From Marinobacterium lutimaris (GTDB lineage Bacteria > Pseudomonadota > Gammaproteobacteria > Pseudomonadales > Balneatricaceae): 64,000 nt of DNA. The position numbers and the translations under genes are program-made. Of the stretch, positions 38,203 to 47,838 are shown piece by piece; positions within the stretch are counted from its first letter, which is position 1; the number at the start of each line of letters is the position of its first letter. Below the pieces are notes generated by a model. That model searched no databases and was not told the DNA's origin. It was given only the letters and a program-made list of their open reading frames with translations. Location of the stretch: assembly GCF_900108065.1 (NCBI RefSeq), contig NZ_FNVQ01000001.1, positions 1,178,001 to 1,242,000 on the forward strand, written 5' to 3'.

Positions 38203-39985
38203 CGGCGGACTCCTTGTGTGAATCTGCGACTGGGTCGTGCAGCGGGTTGGGTACGCGGGTGTAGACTGCGAGCTCCAGCTCAGCGGTCAACTCATCCACA
38301 TCCTGAACACGGGTCAGCAGATTGGCTTTGTAAGCGAGCTCGGGCTGTTCCAGCAGCTGGTTAACCAGCCGAAGACCCGCGCCCTTCAGATTGCGACGCA
38401 TATCGCTTAACCAGGTTCTCACTTGCTGCAGCAAACTGGCCTCATCAGCCAGACCGTCAGCACCCAGGCGATGGATAACCGCGGCCAGCTGATTCAAGAA
38501 CAGGTAATAACCGAAACGGTCGCGAATCATCGCCTCGCTGTAATACAGCTCTTCTGAATAACGCGCCTGCGGCTCCAGTTCACACAGGTGTTCACGATAA
38601 CTGTCCGCCAGGTAGTAACCCTGATTGTCGCGGTAGTAATACCGGGAGGGATAGCCACCCGAGATATCGAGCAAGCTGTTCTGCTGGTGGGCTTCCAGGG
38701 CGATACCCTGCTCGTCATACAACCTGATAAGCGTATCGACGGCGCAGTGCCAGTAGTGGCCAAACCAGTCCAGCGCCACATCATTGACGTTGCGCCCTTC
38801 TCTAAGCGCCAACCCTTCAATCAAGGTTCGCATTCTGGATGGGCGGCCTGGCAGCGGCTCCTGCAGGATCGCCGCAATCGATTGCACGCCCCGGCGCTCC
38901 CCACCGATAAAGGGGTTATGGCGCAGGATGATCTCAAAACCGGACTCCCCGCCCTCGGGAAGTTGTACGGTCAGCCAGGCCGGGTCCGTTAATACTGAGA
39001 ACTGCGGGTTGCGCTCGACAAAGCCGCTTTTCTCAAGCAATTTGGCCGCGACAACGCCGGCCCTGAGCTCTGAAACCTGGTTGCGACGCAGCGAGTTGGT
39101 CACCTTGACCGGAATCGAAACCTTGAACATCCAAGGGGAGTGATCGCTATACAGCGTCCTGACCGATGAGGTCGGTGTGAACTCAGGGCCAATGGCGCCC
39201 AGGTCGCGCAGAACGCCGGCCTCAATCGCCTGTTTGACCTGAGGCTGGTGAATAAGCCATTGCGCCTGCAGCGGATGAACCGGGATACAGACCTCATCCT
39301 GAGACAGGCCGACATCGCCGAGTACCTCCAGCACCAGGGTTTCTGCGCTGCGCTCAAGCAGAGAATCTTGTCTGACCCAGGCGCGGCGAACGGCAAAACA
39401 GTGCAGACGAAAGTGTCCGGCCAGCTCTGGTGCATAGTGATCCTGCTGCCAGAAGCTCATCCCCTGCCGGCTTTTCGGCGTAGGATGACTCCAGTGCCCA
39501 TATAGAAGGGACTGCTCGGACTCGATAAACCGCTCACCTTCAAGACTGGGATCATCAGCCCTTGCCTCGATAAAGCGAGCCATCAGCTGGCAGCTTTCCA
39601 CCAACCGATAAACCAGCTCAAGCTCCTGCTCACGCTGGCGGTGATCCGCCATGCCAGGATCGTAGAGTTCCCGAACCAGGAGCAACACCGCGTCGAGCGG
39701 GCGCAAGGGAGACCATTGATCGGACGAGTCGTGGTTTACCCAGGCAGAAAGGATACGGTGCCGCCCAATCAGGGAGCGGTAACCGATATCCAGGGCCAAC
39801 CTGCCCCTCAGACCTTTCAGCCGCAGTTCGATGACGCCGATACCGTGGAACAGTCCGCCGAGGATCCTTCGATCCGCCCAGCCGGAACCCGAATGCCACG
39901 CACCGGAATCAGCCTCACGCAGGTAGCAATTTACAAAGTTTTGAAAGGTGGCGTTTTCCGCCACCTCAAGTGCGGTAGGATTCAT
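38156..39985 (-). CDS. asbA: NIS siderophore synthetase AsbA (petrobactin)
   Basis: A 609-residue IucA/IucC-family enzyme, first gene of the operon. Conserved blocks are FVNCYLREADSGAW, SEQSLLYGHWSHPTPKSRQG (HPTPKSRQG at 167-175, ATP/citrate site), PVHPLQAQWLIHQP, TSSVRTLYS, KVTNSLRRNQ and ALEAHQQNSLLD. AsbA joins citrate to spermidine. Sequence and order (asbA to asbF) match the Bacillus anthracis and Marinobacter petrobactin operons. AGAGGAG lies just before the start, and a Fur box lies at 40051-40065. Confidence 0.95.
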   Translation of the reverse strand: MNPTALEVAENATFQNFVNCYLREADSGAWHSGSGWADRRILGGLFHGIGVIELRLKGLRGRLALDIGYRSLIGRHRILSAWVNHDSSDQWSPLRPLDAVLLLVRELYDPGMADHRQREQELELVYRLVESCQLMARFIEARADDPSLEGERFIESEQSLLYGHWSHPTPKSRQGMSFWQQDHYAPELAGHFRLHCFAVRRAWVRQDSLLERSAETLVLEVLGDVGLSQDEVCIPVHPLQAQWLIHQPQVKQAIEAGVLRDLGAIGPEFTPTSSVRTLYSDHSPWMFKVSIPVKVTNSLRRNQVSELRAGVVAAKLLEKSGFVERNPQFSVLTDPAWLTVQLPEGGESGFEIILRHNPFIGGERRGVQSIAAILQEPLPGRPSRMRTLIEGLALREGRNVNDVALDWFGHYWHCAVDTLIRLYDEQGIALEAHQQNSLLDISGGYPSRYYYRDNQGYYLADSYREHLCELEPQARYSEELYYSEAMIRDRFGYYLFLNQLAAVIHRLGADGLADEASLLQQVRTWLSDMRRNLKGAGLRLVNQLLEQPELAYKANLLTRVQDVDELTAELELAVYTRVPNPLHDPVADSHKESADDGIDLARAEAIHGA

Positions 39986-40050
39986 AAGCTCCTCTGTCGA
40001 TCTTTGACGGTCGCGACACGACGACCTAACCGGGACAGAGGAAATCTACT

Positions 40051-40065
40051 TGATAACCATTATCA
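40051..40065. promoter_or_regulatory. Fur box before asbA
   Basis: TGATAACCATTATCA matches the 7-1-7 Fur consensus at 13 of 14 defined positions. It is 66 bases before the asbA start, inside the 119-base gap after the MATE gene. This predicts iron repression of the petrobactin operon from its own promoter. Confidence 0.8.
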
Positions 40066-40104
40066 CTCGCAACAGCATTTACATCTGTTACAAATCATTC
40101 AACG

Positions 40105-41493
40105 CTAATTCATAGACTGACTCGTAGCCTGACTCGTAGCCTGACTAATAGGCTCACAACGGAGCATAGCCCGTTCAGGTGAGAAAGCCCGGTAGCAGCC
40201 TAGTGCCAGACCAAAGGTCACCCACTCCGCGATTGGCAGGGCCACCAATATTGAAACCTGCGGAAACAGGGTCGCAATGGCAAATAGCAATCCTACCGGC
40301 AACACCAGACTGCGAGACAAAGCCACGAACAAAGAGGGCAACGGCTGATGCATTGCGGTCAGATAGATCGACAGACAGACATTCAGGCCATTAACCAGAA
40401 AGAGCGGCCAGACCGCCGCGATAAAATCGTGCGACTGCTCAAGTACAGAGTCGTCCGCGCCCTGGAGAAACAGGCCAATAAGCCAATCACCGCCTGCCAG
40501 TAGCAGCGAAACCAGGACGACCGCCACGCAGGCCACCATCAGAAACGCACTGCTCATGAAGCCACGAATACGGTCCGCCTGCCCTGCCCCCAGGTTCTGG
40601 CTCACCAAAAGATGCACAGCGTCGGCGATACCGTAGTAGATCATCAAGCTTAGAAAGATGGTGTAGTTCACCACGGTGAAGGCCGCTATCCCATCAACCC
40701 CGAGACGACTGACAAGCAGCCAGTTGAGCACCAGTATCACCACCCCGCCGGAGCACTCATTAATGAACTCGGACACGCCGTTATAAGCGACCTTGAACAT
40801 ATCACTCCACTGGCCAGGCCGTAGCTTAAGGTGAAGCTTGCGCCCGGTACGGCGGAAATAGCGCGTCAATACAGCAAACTGAAGCAGTTGTGCTAGCCCG
40901 GTGGCCCACGCAGCCCCGACAAGGCCCAGCTCAAAATGGATAATAAACAGAGCGTCCAACAATATGTTGGCTACTGCCCCCACTGAAAGGGCCAGGGTCG
41001 CCAGGCCGGGCTGCCCATCCATGCGGACAAAGTAGTACAAAACCATGGAGGTAAGCTGCAACACCATGACGACACTGAGCCAGCGAAAGTATGGCCTCAT
41101 GGTAGCGTGCAGGTGGTCAGGTGCGCCCAGCAGCGTTAGTACGCTGCTATCAAACAATAACGCGGTGACCAGAAAGAGCAGCGCCATCGCCACAACGCTG
41201 AGCATGCAGCGGCTGAACACCCCTGAAGCCCGTTCATGATCCCCCGCCCCCAAAGACCGCCCCGCTCGCACAGCGCCACCGATGGCGATCATCAGCGCCA
41301 GGCCAAACACGAGTGTCAGATAGGGAATCATCAGGTTGACCGCAGCCAGCGCATCGGAACTGACAAACCGACCGACAAAAATACCATCGACAATGCTTGC
41401 CGTCGTTATCGCCAGCAAGCCGAGTATTGAGGGTATCGCGTAGCGAACAAACGTCGGAAATATTGCGCCTTGCAGTATCGGGGATCCGTCCAT
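40105..41493 (-). CDS. MATE-family efflux protein, candidate petrobactin exporter
   Basis: A 462-residue inner-membrane transporter with 12 hydrophobic segments in two halves, MATE/MOP type (AIPSILGLLAITTASIVDGIFVGRF, then AVNLMIPYLTLVFGLALMIAIGGA, and the second-half GIAAFTVVNYTIFLSLMIYYGIADAV). It lies directly upstream of asbA on the same strand under its own perfect Fur box. Position and iron control make siderophore export the best guess; drug efflux cannot be excluded. The C-terminus SQATSQATSQSMN is encoded by a 12-base tandem repeat (40113-40148). The ribosome site before ATG 41493 is weak. Confidence 0.88.
   Translation of the reverse strand: MDGSPILQGAIFPTFVRYAIPSILGLLAITTASIVDGIFVGRFVSSDALAAVNLMIPYLTLVFGLALMIAIGGAVRAGRSLGAGDHERASGVFSRCMLSVVAMALLFLVTALLFDSSVLTLLGAPDHLHATMRPYFRWLSVVMVLQLTSMVLYYFVRMDGQPGLATLALSVGAVANILLDALFIIHFELGLVGAAWATGLAQLLQFAVLTRYFRRTGRKLHLKLRPGQWSDMFKVAYNGVSEFINECSGGVVILVLNWLLVSRLGVDGIAAFTVVNYTIFLSLMIYYGIADAVHLLVSQNLGAGQADRIRGFMSSAFLMVACVAVVLVSLLLAGGDWLIGLFLQGADDSVLEQSHDFIAAVWPLFLVNGLNVCLSIYLTAMHQPLPSLFVALSRSLVLPVGLLFAIATLFPQVSILVALPIAEWVTFGLALGCYRAFSPERAMLRCEPISQATSQATSQSMN
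40113..40148. repeat. Three tandem 12-base units at the MATE gene 3' end
   Basis: TAGACTGACTCG, TAGCCTGACTCG and TAGCCTGACTAA run in tandem. On the minus strand they encode the repeated SQAT residues at the C-terminus of the transporter. This looks like recent slippage duplication; the frame is kept. Confidence 0.75.
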
Positions 41494-41546
41494 CAGACCT
41501 ATACACCTTCGGGGCTAAACAGGGGGGAGTATCTCGAGAAGAAGGC

Positions 41547-41565
41547 GATGATAATTATTATCATC
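41547..41565. promoter_or_regulatory. Perfect Fur box before the MATE gene
   Basis: GATGATAATTATTATCATC is a perfect 9-1-9 palindrome and matches the 7-1-7 Fur consensus at all 14 defined positions. It lies 53 bases upstream of the MATE start. Confidence 0.9.
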
Positions 41566-41692
41566 TATGTGCACAAGGAAACGATTGCAGTGCGCTGAGG
41601 CTCCCCAGCAAACACGGAGCTACTTTAATCAGACCTGTTGCACCGATCGGGCGACCAACGCCGCAAGCAAAGAACGCTAAAACGCGACAACA

Positions 41693-41718
41693 AAAAAAGG
41701 GGCACCTGGCCCCTTTTT
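41693..41718 (-). terminator. Terminator of sthA
   Basis: GGGGC (41699-41703) and GCCCC (41709-41713) form a stem with a 5-base loop. It is flanked by A and T runs that extend the stem and give the U tract on the minus strand, about 20 bases after the sthA stop. Confidence 0.88.
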
Positions 41719-41738
41719 CATAGTCCATCAGACAACAA

Positions 41739-43139
41739 TCAGAGGTTGTCGATACGGTTCAGACCGGCAATTGCCGCGACGCGGTAGGCTTCCGCCATGG
41801 TCGGGTAGTTGAACGTGGTGTTGATGAAGTACTTCAATGTATTCGCCTCGCCCTTCTGCGCCATGATCGCCTGTCCGATGTGGACGATCTCCGAAGCCTG
41901 GTCACCGAAACAGTGGATGCCGAGGATCGCCAGGGTTTCACGGTGGAACAGAATCTTCAGCATACCTACAGGCTCACCGGAGATCTGTGCGCGAGCGGTA
42001 TCCTTGAAGAATGCCTGCCCTGCTTCGTAAGGCACCGACTCCGCGGTCAGCTCCTCTTCGGTTTTACCGATAGAACTGATTTCCGGAATGGTGTAGATCC
42101 CGGTCGGAACCTCGTTGATGTAGCGGAAGTCATCACCGTTAAGCATATCGGCCGCTGCAGCACGTCCCTGGTCCAGTGCGGCAGACGCAAGGCTCGGCCA
42201 GCCAACCACATCACCTACGGCATAAACGCCTTCGCACTCAGTGCGATAGTGGCCGTCGACGGTCAACTGGCCACGGTTATTGGCTGTGAGACCGATATTT
42301 TCCAGCCCCAGTCCTTCAGTGTTACCGGTACGGCCGTTACACCAGAGGAAGGCATCTGCGCGAATACGCTTACCGGATTTCAGGTTGATGATAACGCCGT
42401 GGCCATCCCCCTCAACCGACTGATACTCCTCGTTGTGACGGATCTTCACCGCGTTGTTACGGAAGTGGTAACTAAGCGAGTCGGAAATTTCGCTATCCAG
42501 GAACGAGAGCAGACGATCGCGGGTATCGATCAGATCCACTTTCACGCCCAGACCACTGAAGATCGAAGCATACTCACAGCCGATGACGCCGGCGCCATAG
42601 ATCACCAGGGTGCGTGGCGTGTGGTTCAGCTTAAGAATAGTGTCCGAGCTGTAGATACGCGGATGTTCAAAATCGATATCGTCCGGCTTGTAAGGGCTGG
42701 AGCCGGTCGCAATAACAAAGTTCTTGGCGCGCAAGACTTCGCGGGAGTTGGACTCCCCTTCGATGACCACTTCGCCCGGTTTGCTGAACTGGGCACGACC
42801 GAAGAACACATCAACGCGATTACGGGCGTAGAAGTTGGTCCTCAGCATCACCTGGTTGGAGATAACCTTCTCGGCACGATTCAGTACCTTCGGGAAGGAG
42901 AACCAGCGCGGCTCGCCGATATCACGAAACATCGGGCTGGTGTTGAATTCGATAATCTGTTTAACGGAGTGACGCAGGGCTTTGGAGGGGATGGTACCTT
43001 TGTGGGTGCAGTTACCGCCGACGGTGTCCTGCTCCTCGACGACCGCGACACGCTTGCCCTTCTTGGCAGCACTCATCGCCGCGCCTTCACCGGCGGGTCC
43101 AGACCCGATAATCACGACATCATAGTCATATACAGCCAT
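41739..43139 (-). CDS. sthA: Soluble pyridine nucleotide transhydrogenase SthA
   Basis: A 466-residue FAD flavoprotein that moves hydride between NADPH and NAD+ in the cytoplasm. The N-terminal dinucleotide fold is [17 protein letters not shown]. The motif CTHKGT has Cys44 but Thr49 where lipoamide and glutathione reductases have the second redox Cys; this missing Cys is the normal SthA feature. There is a second dinucleotide fold ([18 protein letters not shown]), and [13 protein letters not shown] precedes the interface domain. GGGGA precedes the start. Its place beside the nqr genes recalls Pseudomonas. Confidence 0.96.
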   Translation of the reverse strand: MAVYDYDVVIIGSGPAGEGAAMSAAKKGKRVAVVEEQDTVGGNCTHKGTIPSKALRHSVKQIIEFNTSPMFRDIGEPRWFSFPKVLNRAEKVISNQVMLRTNFYARNRVDVFFGRAQFSKPGEVVIEGESNSREVLRAKNFVIATGSSPYKPDDIDFEHPRIYSSDTILKLNHTPRTLVIYGAGVIGCEYASIFSGLGVKVDLIDTRDRLLSFLDSEISDSLSYHFRNNAVKIRHNEEYQSVEGDGHGVIINLKSGKRIRADAFLWCNGRTGNTEGLGLENIGLTANNRGQLTVDGHYRTECEGVYAVGDVVGWPSLASAALDQGRAAAADMLNGDDFRYINEVPTGIYTIPEISSIGKTEEELTAESVPYEAGQAFFKDTARAQISGEPVGMLKILFHRETLAILGIHCFGDQASEIVHIGQAIMAQKGEANTLKYFINTTFNYPTMAEAYRVAAIAGLNRIDNL

Positions 43140-43172
43140 TAACTTCCCCTTATGCAGTGCACTGGTACCAGA

Positions 43173-43207
43173 CGTGGCCGCTACCCTACTAAAACTCAGC
43201 GGCCACG
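43173..43207 (-). terminator. Hairpin between nqrM and sthA
   Basis: A perfect 10-bp stem (CGTGGCCGCT / AGCGGCCACG) has a 15-base loop, 31 bases past the nqrM stop. It has no T tract. It is followed on the minus strand by overlapping small palindromes (CTGGTACCAG, CAGTGCACTG). It may end or protect the nqr transcript. Confidence 0.45.
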
Positions 43208-43237
43208 CCCATTATCTATTCGAATTACATTGTTCGA

Positions 43238-43486
43238 TTATTTGGCTTTTACTTCGTAGGCGAGATCATCGTTGCCCATGCCTGACTTGGCAGCTGATTT
43301 GTTTCTCTGCTGCTCTTCGTCGCACTTAGACTGGTCTCCGCCACAGATATCACAGGCGGTATCCATACCCAGCGCGCTCATGCCACCGCAGGAGCCTGCG
43401 ATCGGCTTACGTCCCATCAACACACCCACCGACATGGCGGTGATGATGCACAGTAAAACAACAAAGGTAAGTATCAAGGTATCCAT
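43238..43486 (-). CDS. nqrM: Na+-NQR maturation protein NqrM
   Basis: An 82-residue protein with one N-terminal membrane helix (about 3-23) and the conserved cysteine set Cys33, Cys45, Cys48 and Cys55 (GSCGGMSALGMDTACDICGG). NqrM (formerly DUF539) is needed for assembly of the Cys-bound iron centre between NqrD and NqrE. It is the last gene of the nqr operon and overlaps apbE by 1 base. The tail is charged and soluble. Confidence 0.95.
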   Translation of the reverse strand: MDTLILTFVVLLCIITAMSVGVLMGRKPIAGSCGGMSALGMDTACDICGGDQSKCDEEQQRNKSAAKSGMGNDDLAYEVKAK

Positions 43487-44511
43487 CAGTTCACCTCCTG
43501 CAGAAAGCTATCGAACTCCGGCGTTGAACGTTCAACGAAGCTCTCACCCTGCTTGATAATGAAAAATGCGGCGATCCCGTGTTTCTCGGCAAACGCGGGG
43601 CCCGCTTCATCGCCCAGCACCATCAGCGTCGTTGCCAGCGCATCGGCCTCATAACAGTTGGGCCGCAGCACCGTTACCGACGCCAATTTATGCGTTATCG
43701 GGCGCCCGGTACGGGGATCGATCGTGTGGGAAAAACGCTGCCCGTTTTCCTCAAAATAGTTGCGGTAGTCGCCTGAGGTTGCAATGCCAGTATCACTCAC
43801 ACTGACCACACGCTCTACATCGCGCTCTCCGGCAACCGGGCTTTCGATGGCGATACGCCAGTCTTCCTTACCCGGCTTAAGACCCGAGGCACGCAACTCG
43901 CCGCCGATCTCCACCAGATAATCTTTGATGCCCTGTTGCTCGAGAAGTGCCGCAACCTCGTCTACACCATAGCCCTTGGCTATTGCAGAGAGGTCAACGT
44001 ATTGATGCCCGCTCTTGGAGAGAGCGTTACCTTCAACAGAGATGTTCTGGTAACCAACCTCAGCACGCAGACCTTCAATCTTCTCGTCCGACGGCGCCTT
44101 TATGATACGCCCATCGGGCCCGAACCCCCAAAGATTCACCAGCGGACCTACCGTCACATCGAACGCCCCATCGCTAAGCTTACTGATCCTGAGCGCCTGG
44201 GTAACCACATCCGCCAGCTGCGGGGAAACCTCAAGCGATCCGCCGGCAGGCAGAGCATTAAAACGGGAAAGTTCGGAGTCTTCGATATAGGTCGACATCT
44301 GCTGGTTAACTTCCTTGAGGAGGTTATCGACCAGCGGACGCAGCGTCTCGATGCGTGATTCGTCGGTATCAACCCAGCGAATGCTGTAGGTCGTACCCAT
44401 GGTCATCCCGTTGAAGCCGATCACTTCCGGCTCACGGGAACAGCCGCTTAGAACGAAAACGGCCAGCAGCAGAGCTGCCGGCCATTTCAGGTAGTGTTTA
44501 ACTACTGCCAT
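43486..44511 (-). CDS. apbE: FAD:protein FMN transferase ApbE
   Basis: A 341-residue periplasmic lipoprotein with lipobox VLSGC (Cys24). The ApbE domain carries MGTTYSIRW, GAFDVTVGPLVNLWGFG, DLSAIAKGYGVD and FSHTIDPRTGRP. It covalently attaches FMN to threonines of NqrB and NqrC, consistent with its position 5 bases after nqrF and before nqrM. Confidence 0.95.
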   Translation of the reverse strand: MAVVKHYLKWPAALLLAVFVLSGCSREPEVIGFNGMTMGTTYSIRWVDTDESRIETLRPLVDNLLKEVNQQMSTYIEDSELSRFNALPAGGSLEVSPQLADVVTQALRISKLSDGAFDVTVGPLVNLWGFGPDGRIIKAPSDEKIEGLRAEVGYQNISVEGNALSKSGHQYVDLSAIAKGYGVDEVAALLEQQGIKDYLVEIGGELRASGLKPGKEDWRIAIESPVAGERDVERVVSVSDTGIATSGDYRNYFEENGQRFSHTIDPRTGRPITHKLASVTVLRPNCYEADALATTLMVLGDEAGPAFAEKHGIAAFFIIKQGESFVERSTPEFDSFLQEVN

Positions 44512-44516
44512 CCGGA

Positions 44517-45746
44517 TTAACCACCGAAGTCATCAAGCAGGATGTTTTCCGGCTCTACGCCGAGATCTTCCAGCATCTTGATAACAGAGGCGTTCATCAT
44601 TGGAGGTCCGCACATGTAGTACTCGCAATCTTCAGGCGCATCGTGGTCCCGCAGATAGTTTTCGTACAGCACGTTATGGATAAAGCCGGTGTAACCGGTC
44701 CAGTTATCCTCCGGCAGCGGATCGGACAGCGCCAGGTGCCAGCTGAAGTTTTCGTTCTCTTCGGCCAGCTGATCGAACTCTTCTACGTAGAAGGCTTCAC
44801 GGGTTGAACGTGCGCCGTACCAGAAAGAGATCTTGCGCTTGGAGTTCAGGCGCTTGAGCTGATCAAAGATGTGCGAACGCATCGGCGCCATACCGGCACC
44901 ACCACCGATGAAGACCATCTCGTTGTCGGTATCCTTGGCGAAGAACTCACCGAACGGTCCGTAAACGGTGATCTTGTCACCCGGCTTCAGGCTGAACACG
45001 TAAGAAGACATCTGGCCCGGCGGGATACCCTGGCTGCCCGGAGGCGGAGAAGCGATACGGATGTTGAACTTAACAACGCCCTTCTCTTCCGGGTAGTTAG
45101 CCATGGAGTACGCACGGATAACCGGCTCGTCAACCTTGGAGACATACTGCCAGAGGTTGAACTTGTCCCAGTCGCCACGGAACTCTTCTTCGATGTTGAA
45201 ATCCTTGTAGTGGACTTCGTGCGCCGGAGCTTCCAGCTGCACATAACCACCTGCACGGAAATCGACGTTCTCGCCTTCCGGCAGTTCCAGTGTCAGCTCC
45301 TTGATGAAGGTCGCCACGTTCGGGTTGGAGCCAACGGTGCATTCCCACTTCTTCACACCGAAGACATCGTCTTCAACGTGGATTTTCATATCCTGCTTCA
45401 CCGCGACCTGGCAGGACAGACGCCAGCCCTCTTTCGCTTCACGCAGGTTAAAGTGAGACTCTTCGGTGGGCAGCATGGAGCCGCCACCGTCGGTCACCTG
45501 GCACTTACACTGTGCACAGGTACCACCGCCGCCACAGGCAGACGCCAGGAAGATACCCTTGTCCGCCAGAGTCTGAAGCAGCTTGCCGCCAGCCGGAACA
45601 GTGATCGACTTATCGGGATCGTTGTTGATCTCGATGGTCACATTACCGGAACTGACCAGTTTTGCGCGTGCAGCCAGGATCACGGCAACCAGTGCAAGCA
45701 CCACCACCGTGAACATGACCACACCCAGAATGATTTCTACATTCAT
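44517..45746 (-). CDS. nqrF: Na+-NQR subunit F (NADH dehydrogenase)
   Basis: A 409-residue electron-entry subunit. One N-terminal membrane helix (about 3-26) is followed by a [2Fe-2S] ferredoxin domain with Cys71, Cys77, Cys80 and Cys112 ([10 protein letters not shown]), an FAD domain ([11 protein letters not shown]), and a C-terminal NADH domain ([17 protein letters not shown], then [15 protein letters not shown]). It oxidises NADH at the cytoplasmic face and passes electrons to the other subunits. Length equals that of Vibrio NqrF. Confidence 0.97.
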   Translation of the reverse strand: MNVEIILGVVMFTVVVLALVAVILAARAKLVSSGNVTIEINNDPDKSITVPAGGKLLQTLADKGIFLASACGGGGTCAQCKCQVTDGGGSMLPTEESHFNLREAKEGWRLSCQVAVKQDMKIHVEDDVFGVKKWECTVGSNPNVATFIKELTLELPEGENVDFRAGGYVQLEAPAHEVHYKDFNIEEEFRGDWDKFNLWQYVSKVDEPVIRAYSMANYPEEKGVVKFNIRIASPPPGSQGIPPGQMSSYVFSLKPGDKITVYGPFGEFFAKDTDNEMVFIGGGAGMAPMRSHIFDQLKRLNSKRKISFWYGARSTREAFYVEEFDQLAEENENFSWHLALSDPLPEDNWTGYTGFIHNVLYENYLRDHDAPEDCEYYMCGPPMMNASVIKMLEDLGVEPENILLDDFGG

Positions 45747-45784
45747 AGGTTTATTCCATCCTTAATGCTGTTCATACCCAGCTG

Positions 45785-46393
<609 letters not shown>

Positions 46394-46396
46394 GAC

Positions 46397-47056
46397 TTAC
46401 GCAGCCCCCTTCTTAGTGTTCGGGTACATGGTGTACTCCGGCTTCTCAACCTGCTCTTTACGCAGGGTACGCGTACCCCAGATGAACAGACCGATCAGGA
46501 AGAATGCACTCGGCGGCAGCAGCAGCATACCGTTACCCTGGTACCAGCCACCGTTGTTCACCAGCGGCAGAATCTCGATACCAAACAGGGAACCGGAGCC
46601 GAACAGTTCGCGGAAGAAACCGACAAACATCAGCACCAGACCGTAGCCCAGACCGTTACCAACACCATCGAAGAAGCTCTGGATCGGCGGGTTCTTCATG
46701 GCGAAGGCTTCCGCGCGGCCCATAACGATACAGTTGGTGATGATCAGACCAACGAATACCGACAGCTGCTTGGAGATCTCGTAGGCAAAGGCCTTGAGGA
46801 TCTGGTCAACCACGATTACCAGGGAAGCGATGATCGTCATCTGTACGATGATTCGAATCGAACCCGGAATGTGGTTACGGATCAGCGACACGAAGAAGTT
46901 CGAGAACGCAGTCACCGAGATTACGGCAAGACTCATAACCAGAGCCGTTGCCAGGTTTGACGTTACCGCCAGTGCAGAACAGATACCCAGGATCTGCAGA
47001 GCGATCGGGTTGTTCTTAAGGATTGGCGTCGTCAGGACATCTTTAGTCGTGGACAT
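46397..47056 (-). CDS. nqrD: Na+-NQR subunit D
   Basis: A 219-residue six-helix membrane subunit, homologous to NqrE and RnfE ([21 protein letters not shown] and [21 protein letters not shown], each with a conserved Cys). The ATG at 47056 is chosen over a TTG at 47062 because GGGGAGG lies 7-8 bases before it and it follows the nqrC stop by 2 bases. Confidence 0.96.
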   Translation of the reverse strand: MSTTKDVLTTPILKNNPIALQILGICSALAVTSNLATALVMSLAVISVTAFSNFFVSLIRNHIPGSIRIIVQMTIIASLVIVVDQILKAFAYEISKQLSVFVGLIITNCIVMGRAEAFAMKNPPIQSFFDGVGNGLGYGLVLMFVGFFRELFGSGSLFGIEILPLVNNGGWYQGNGMLLLPPSAFFLIGLFIWGTRTLRKEQVEKPEYTMYPNTKKGAA

Positions 47057-47058
47057 AA

Positions 47059-47838
47059 TCAAGCCTCCCCTGCACGCAGGTTGTTCAGGAACGGTGCGTA
47101 ACCGTTTTCACCCATCCAGTACTGCAACAGGTGAGTTACGCCGTTACTGGTCAGAGTAGCGCCAGACAGGCCATCGACCTTGTGTTCGGCATCGGAAGTA
47201 TCCGCGCCTACGCTACCCTTGATCAGGCGAATTTCCGGATCGGTTTTGTCATCACCGTAGACTTCTTTACCCGGCCACAGCGCTTTCCAGGCGGGGTTGT
47301 CCACCTCGCCACCAAGCCCCGGGGTTTCGGCGTGAGAATAGAAACCCAGACCGACGACGGTGTTGAGGTCCCCTTCCAGAGCCAGGAAGCCATACAGTGT
47401 AGACCAGAGACCATAACCGTGAACCGGCAGGATCACCTTTTCAAGTTCGTTGGCGGAGTCACGCACGATGTAAACCGGCATAACGTTGGCCTGATACTTG
47501 ATAGAAGCGATATCTTCGCTGCGAGGTACCGGATGACCCAGTTCAGTATCCTTGGCGGCCTTGGTCGCGTCATAGTTAGTGACCGGCTCATCAACGAACT
47601 TACCGGAATCGAGATCCACATAGCGGGTCTCAATCTGCGCGAACAGTTCATCAACGGACTTGGAGGCATCATTGATGCCCGCCGCTGCCAGGATGTTGGA
47701 CTTACGGTCCAGCTCACGGTTAGCGACCTGCTTCGGCTTCAGCAGAACCGCTGCCGCCGATACAACAACGGAGCAGATCACGCAGAGCAGGATCGTAACG
47801 GTAAGCGTTTTACCGATAGAATCGTTATTAGACGACAT
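47059..47838 (-). CDS. nqrC: Na+-NQR subunit C
   Basis: A 259-residue subunit with one N-terminal membrane helix (about 11-32) and a periplasmic FMN-binding domain. The flavinylation motif is [10 protein letters not shown] with Thr228 as the expected FMN attachment site, modified by ApbE. The start overlaps nqrB by 11 bases. Confidence 0.96.
   Translation of the reverse strand: MSSNNDSIGKTLTVTILLCVICSVVVSAAAVLLKPKQVANRELDRKSNILAAAGINDASKSVDELFAQIETRYVDLDSGKFVDEPVTNYDATKAAKDTELGHPVPRSEDIASIKYQANVMPVYIVRDSANELEKVILPVHGYGLWSTLYGFLALEGDLNTVVGLGFYSHAETPGLGGEVDNPAWKALWPGKEVYGDDKTDPEIRLIKGSVGADTSDAEHKVDGLSGATLTSNGVTHLLQYWMGENGYAPFLNNLRAGEA

Noticed and set aside
33862-39985. Aerobactin, achromobactin or vibrioferrin cluster instead of petrobactin
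   Set aside because: Two NIS synthetases alone would allow these, but the dehydratase AsbF, the AMP ligase AsbC, the carrier AsbD and AsbE together are specific to petrobactin, and no lysine monooxygenase or decarboxylase is present.
41880-43142. Long open frame (420 codons) on the + strand opposite sthA
   Set aside because: It runs exactly antisense to sthA, whose motifs and length are certain. GC-rich codon structure leaves the opposite strand open; the frame shows no known motif.
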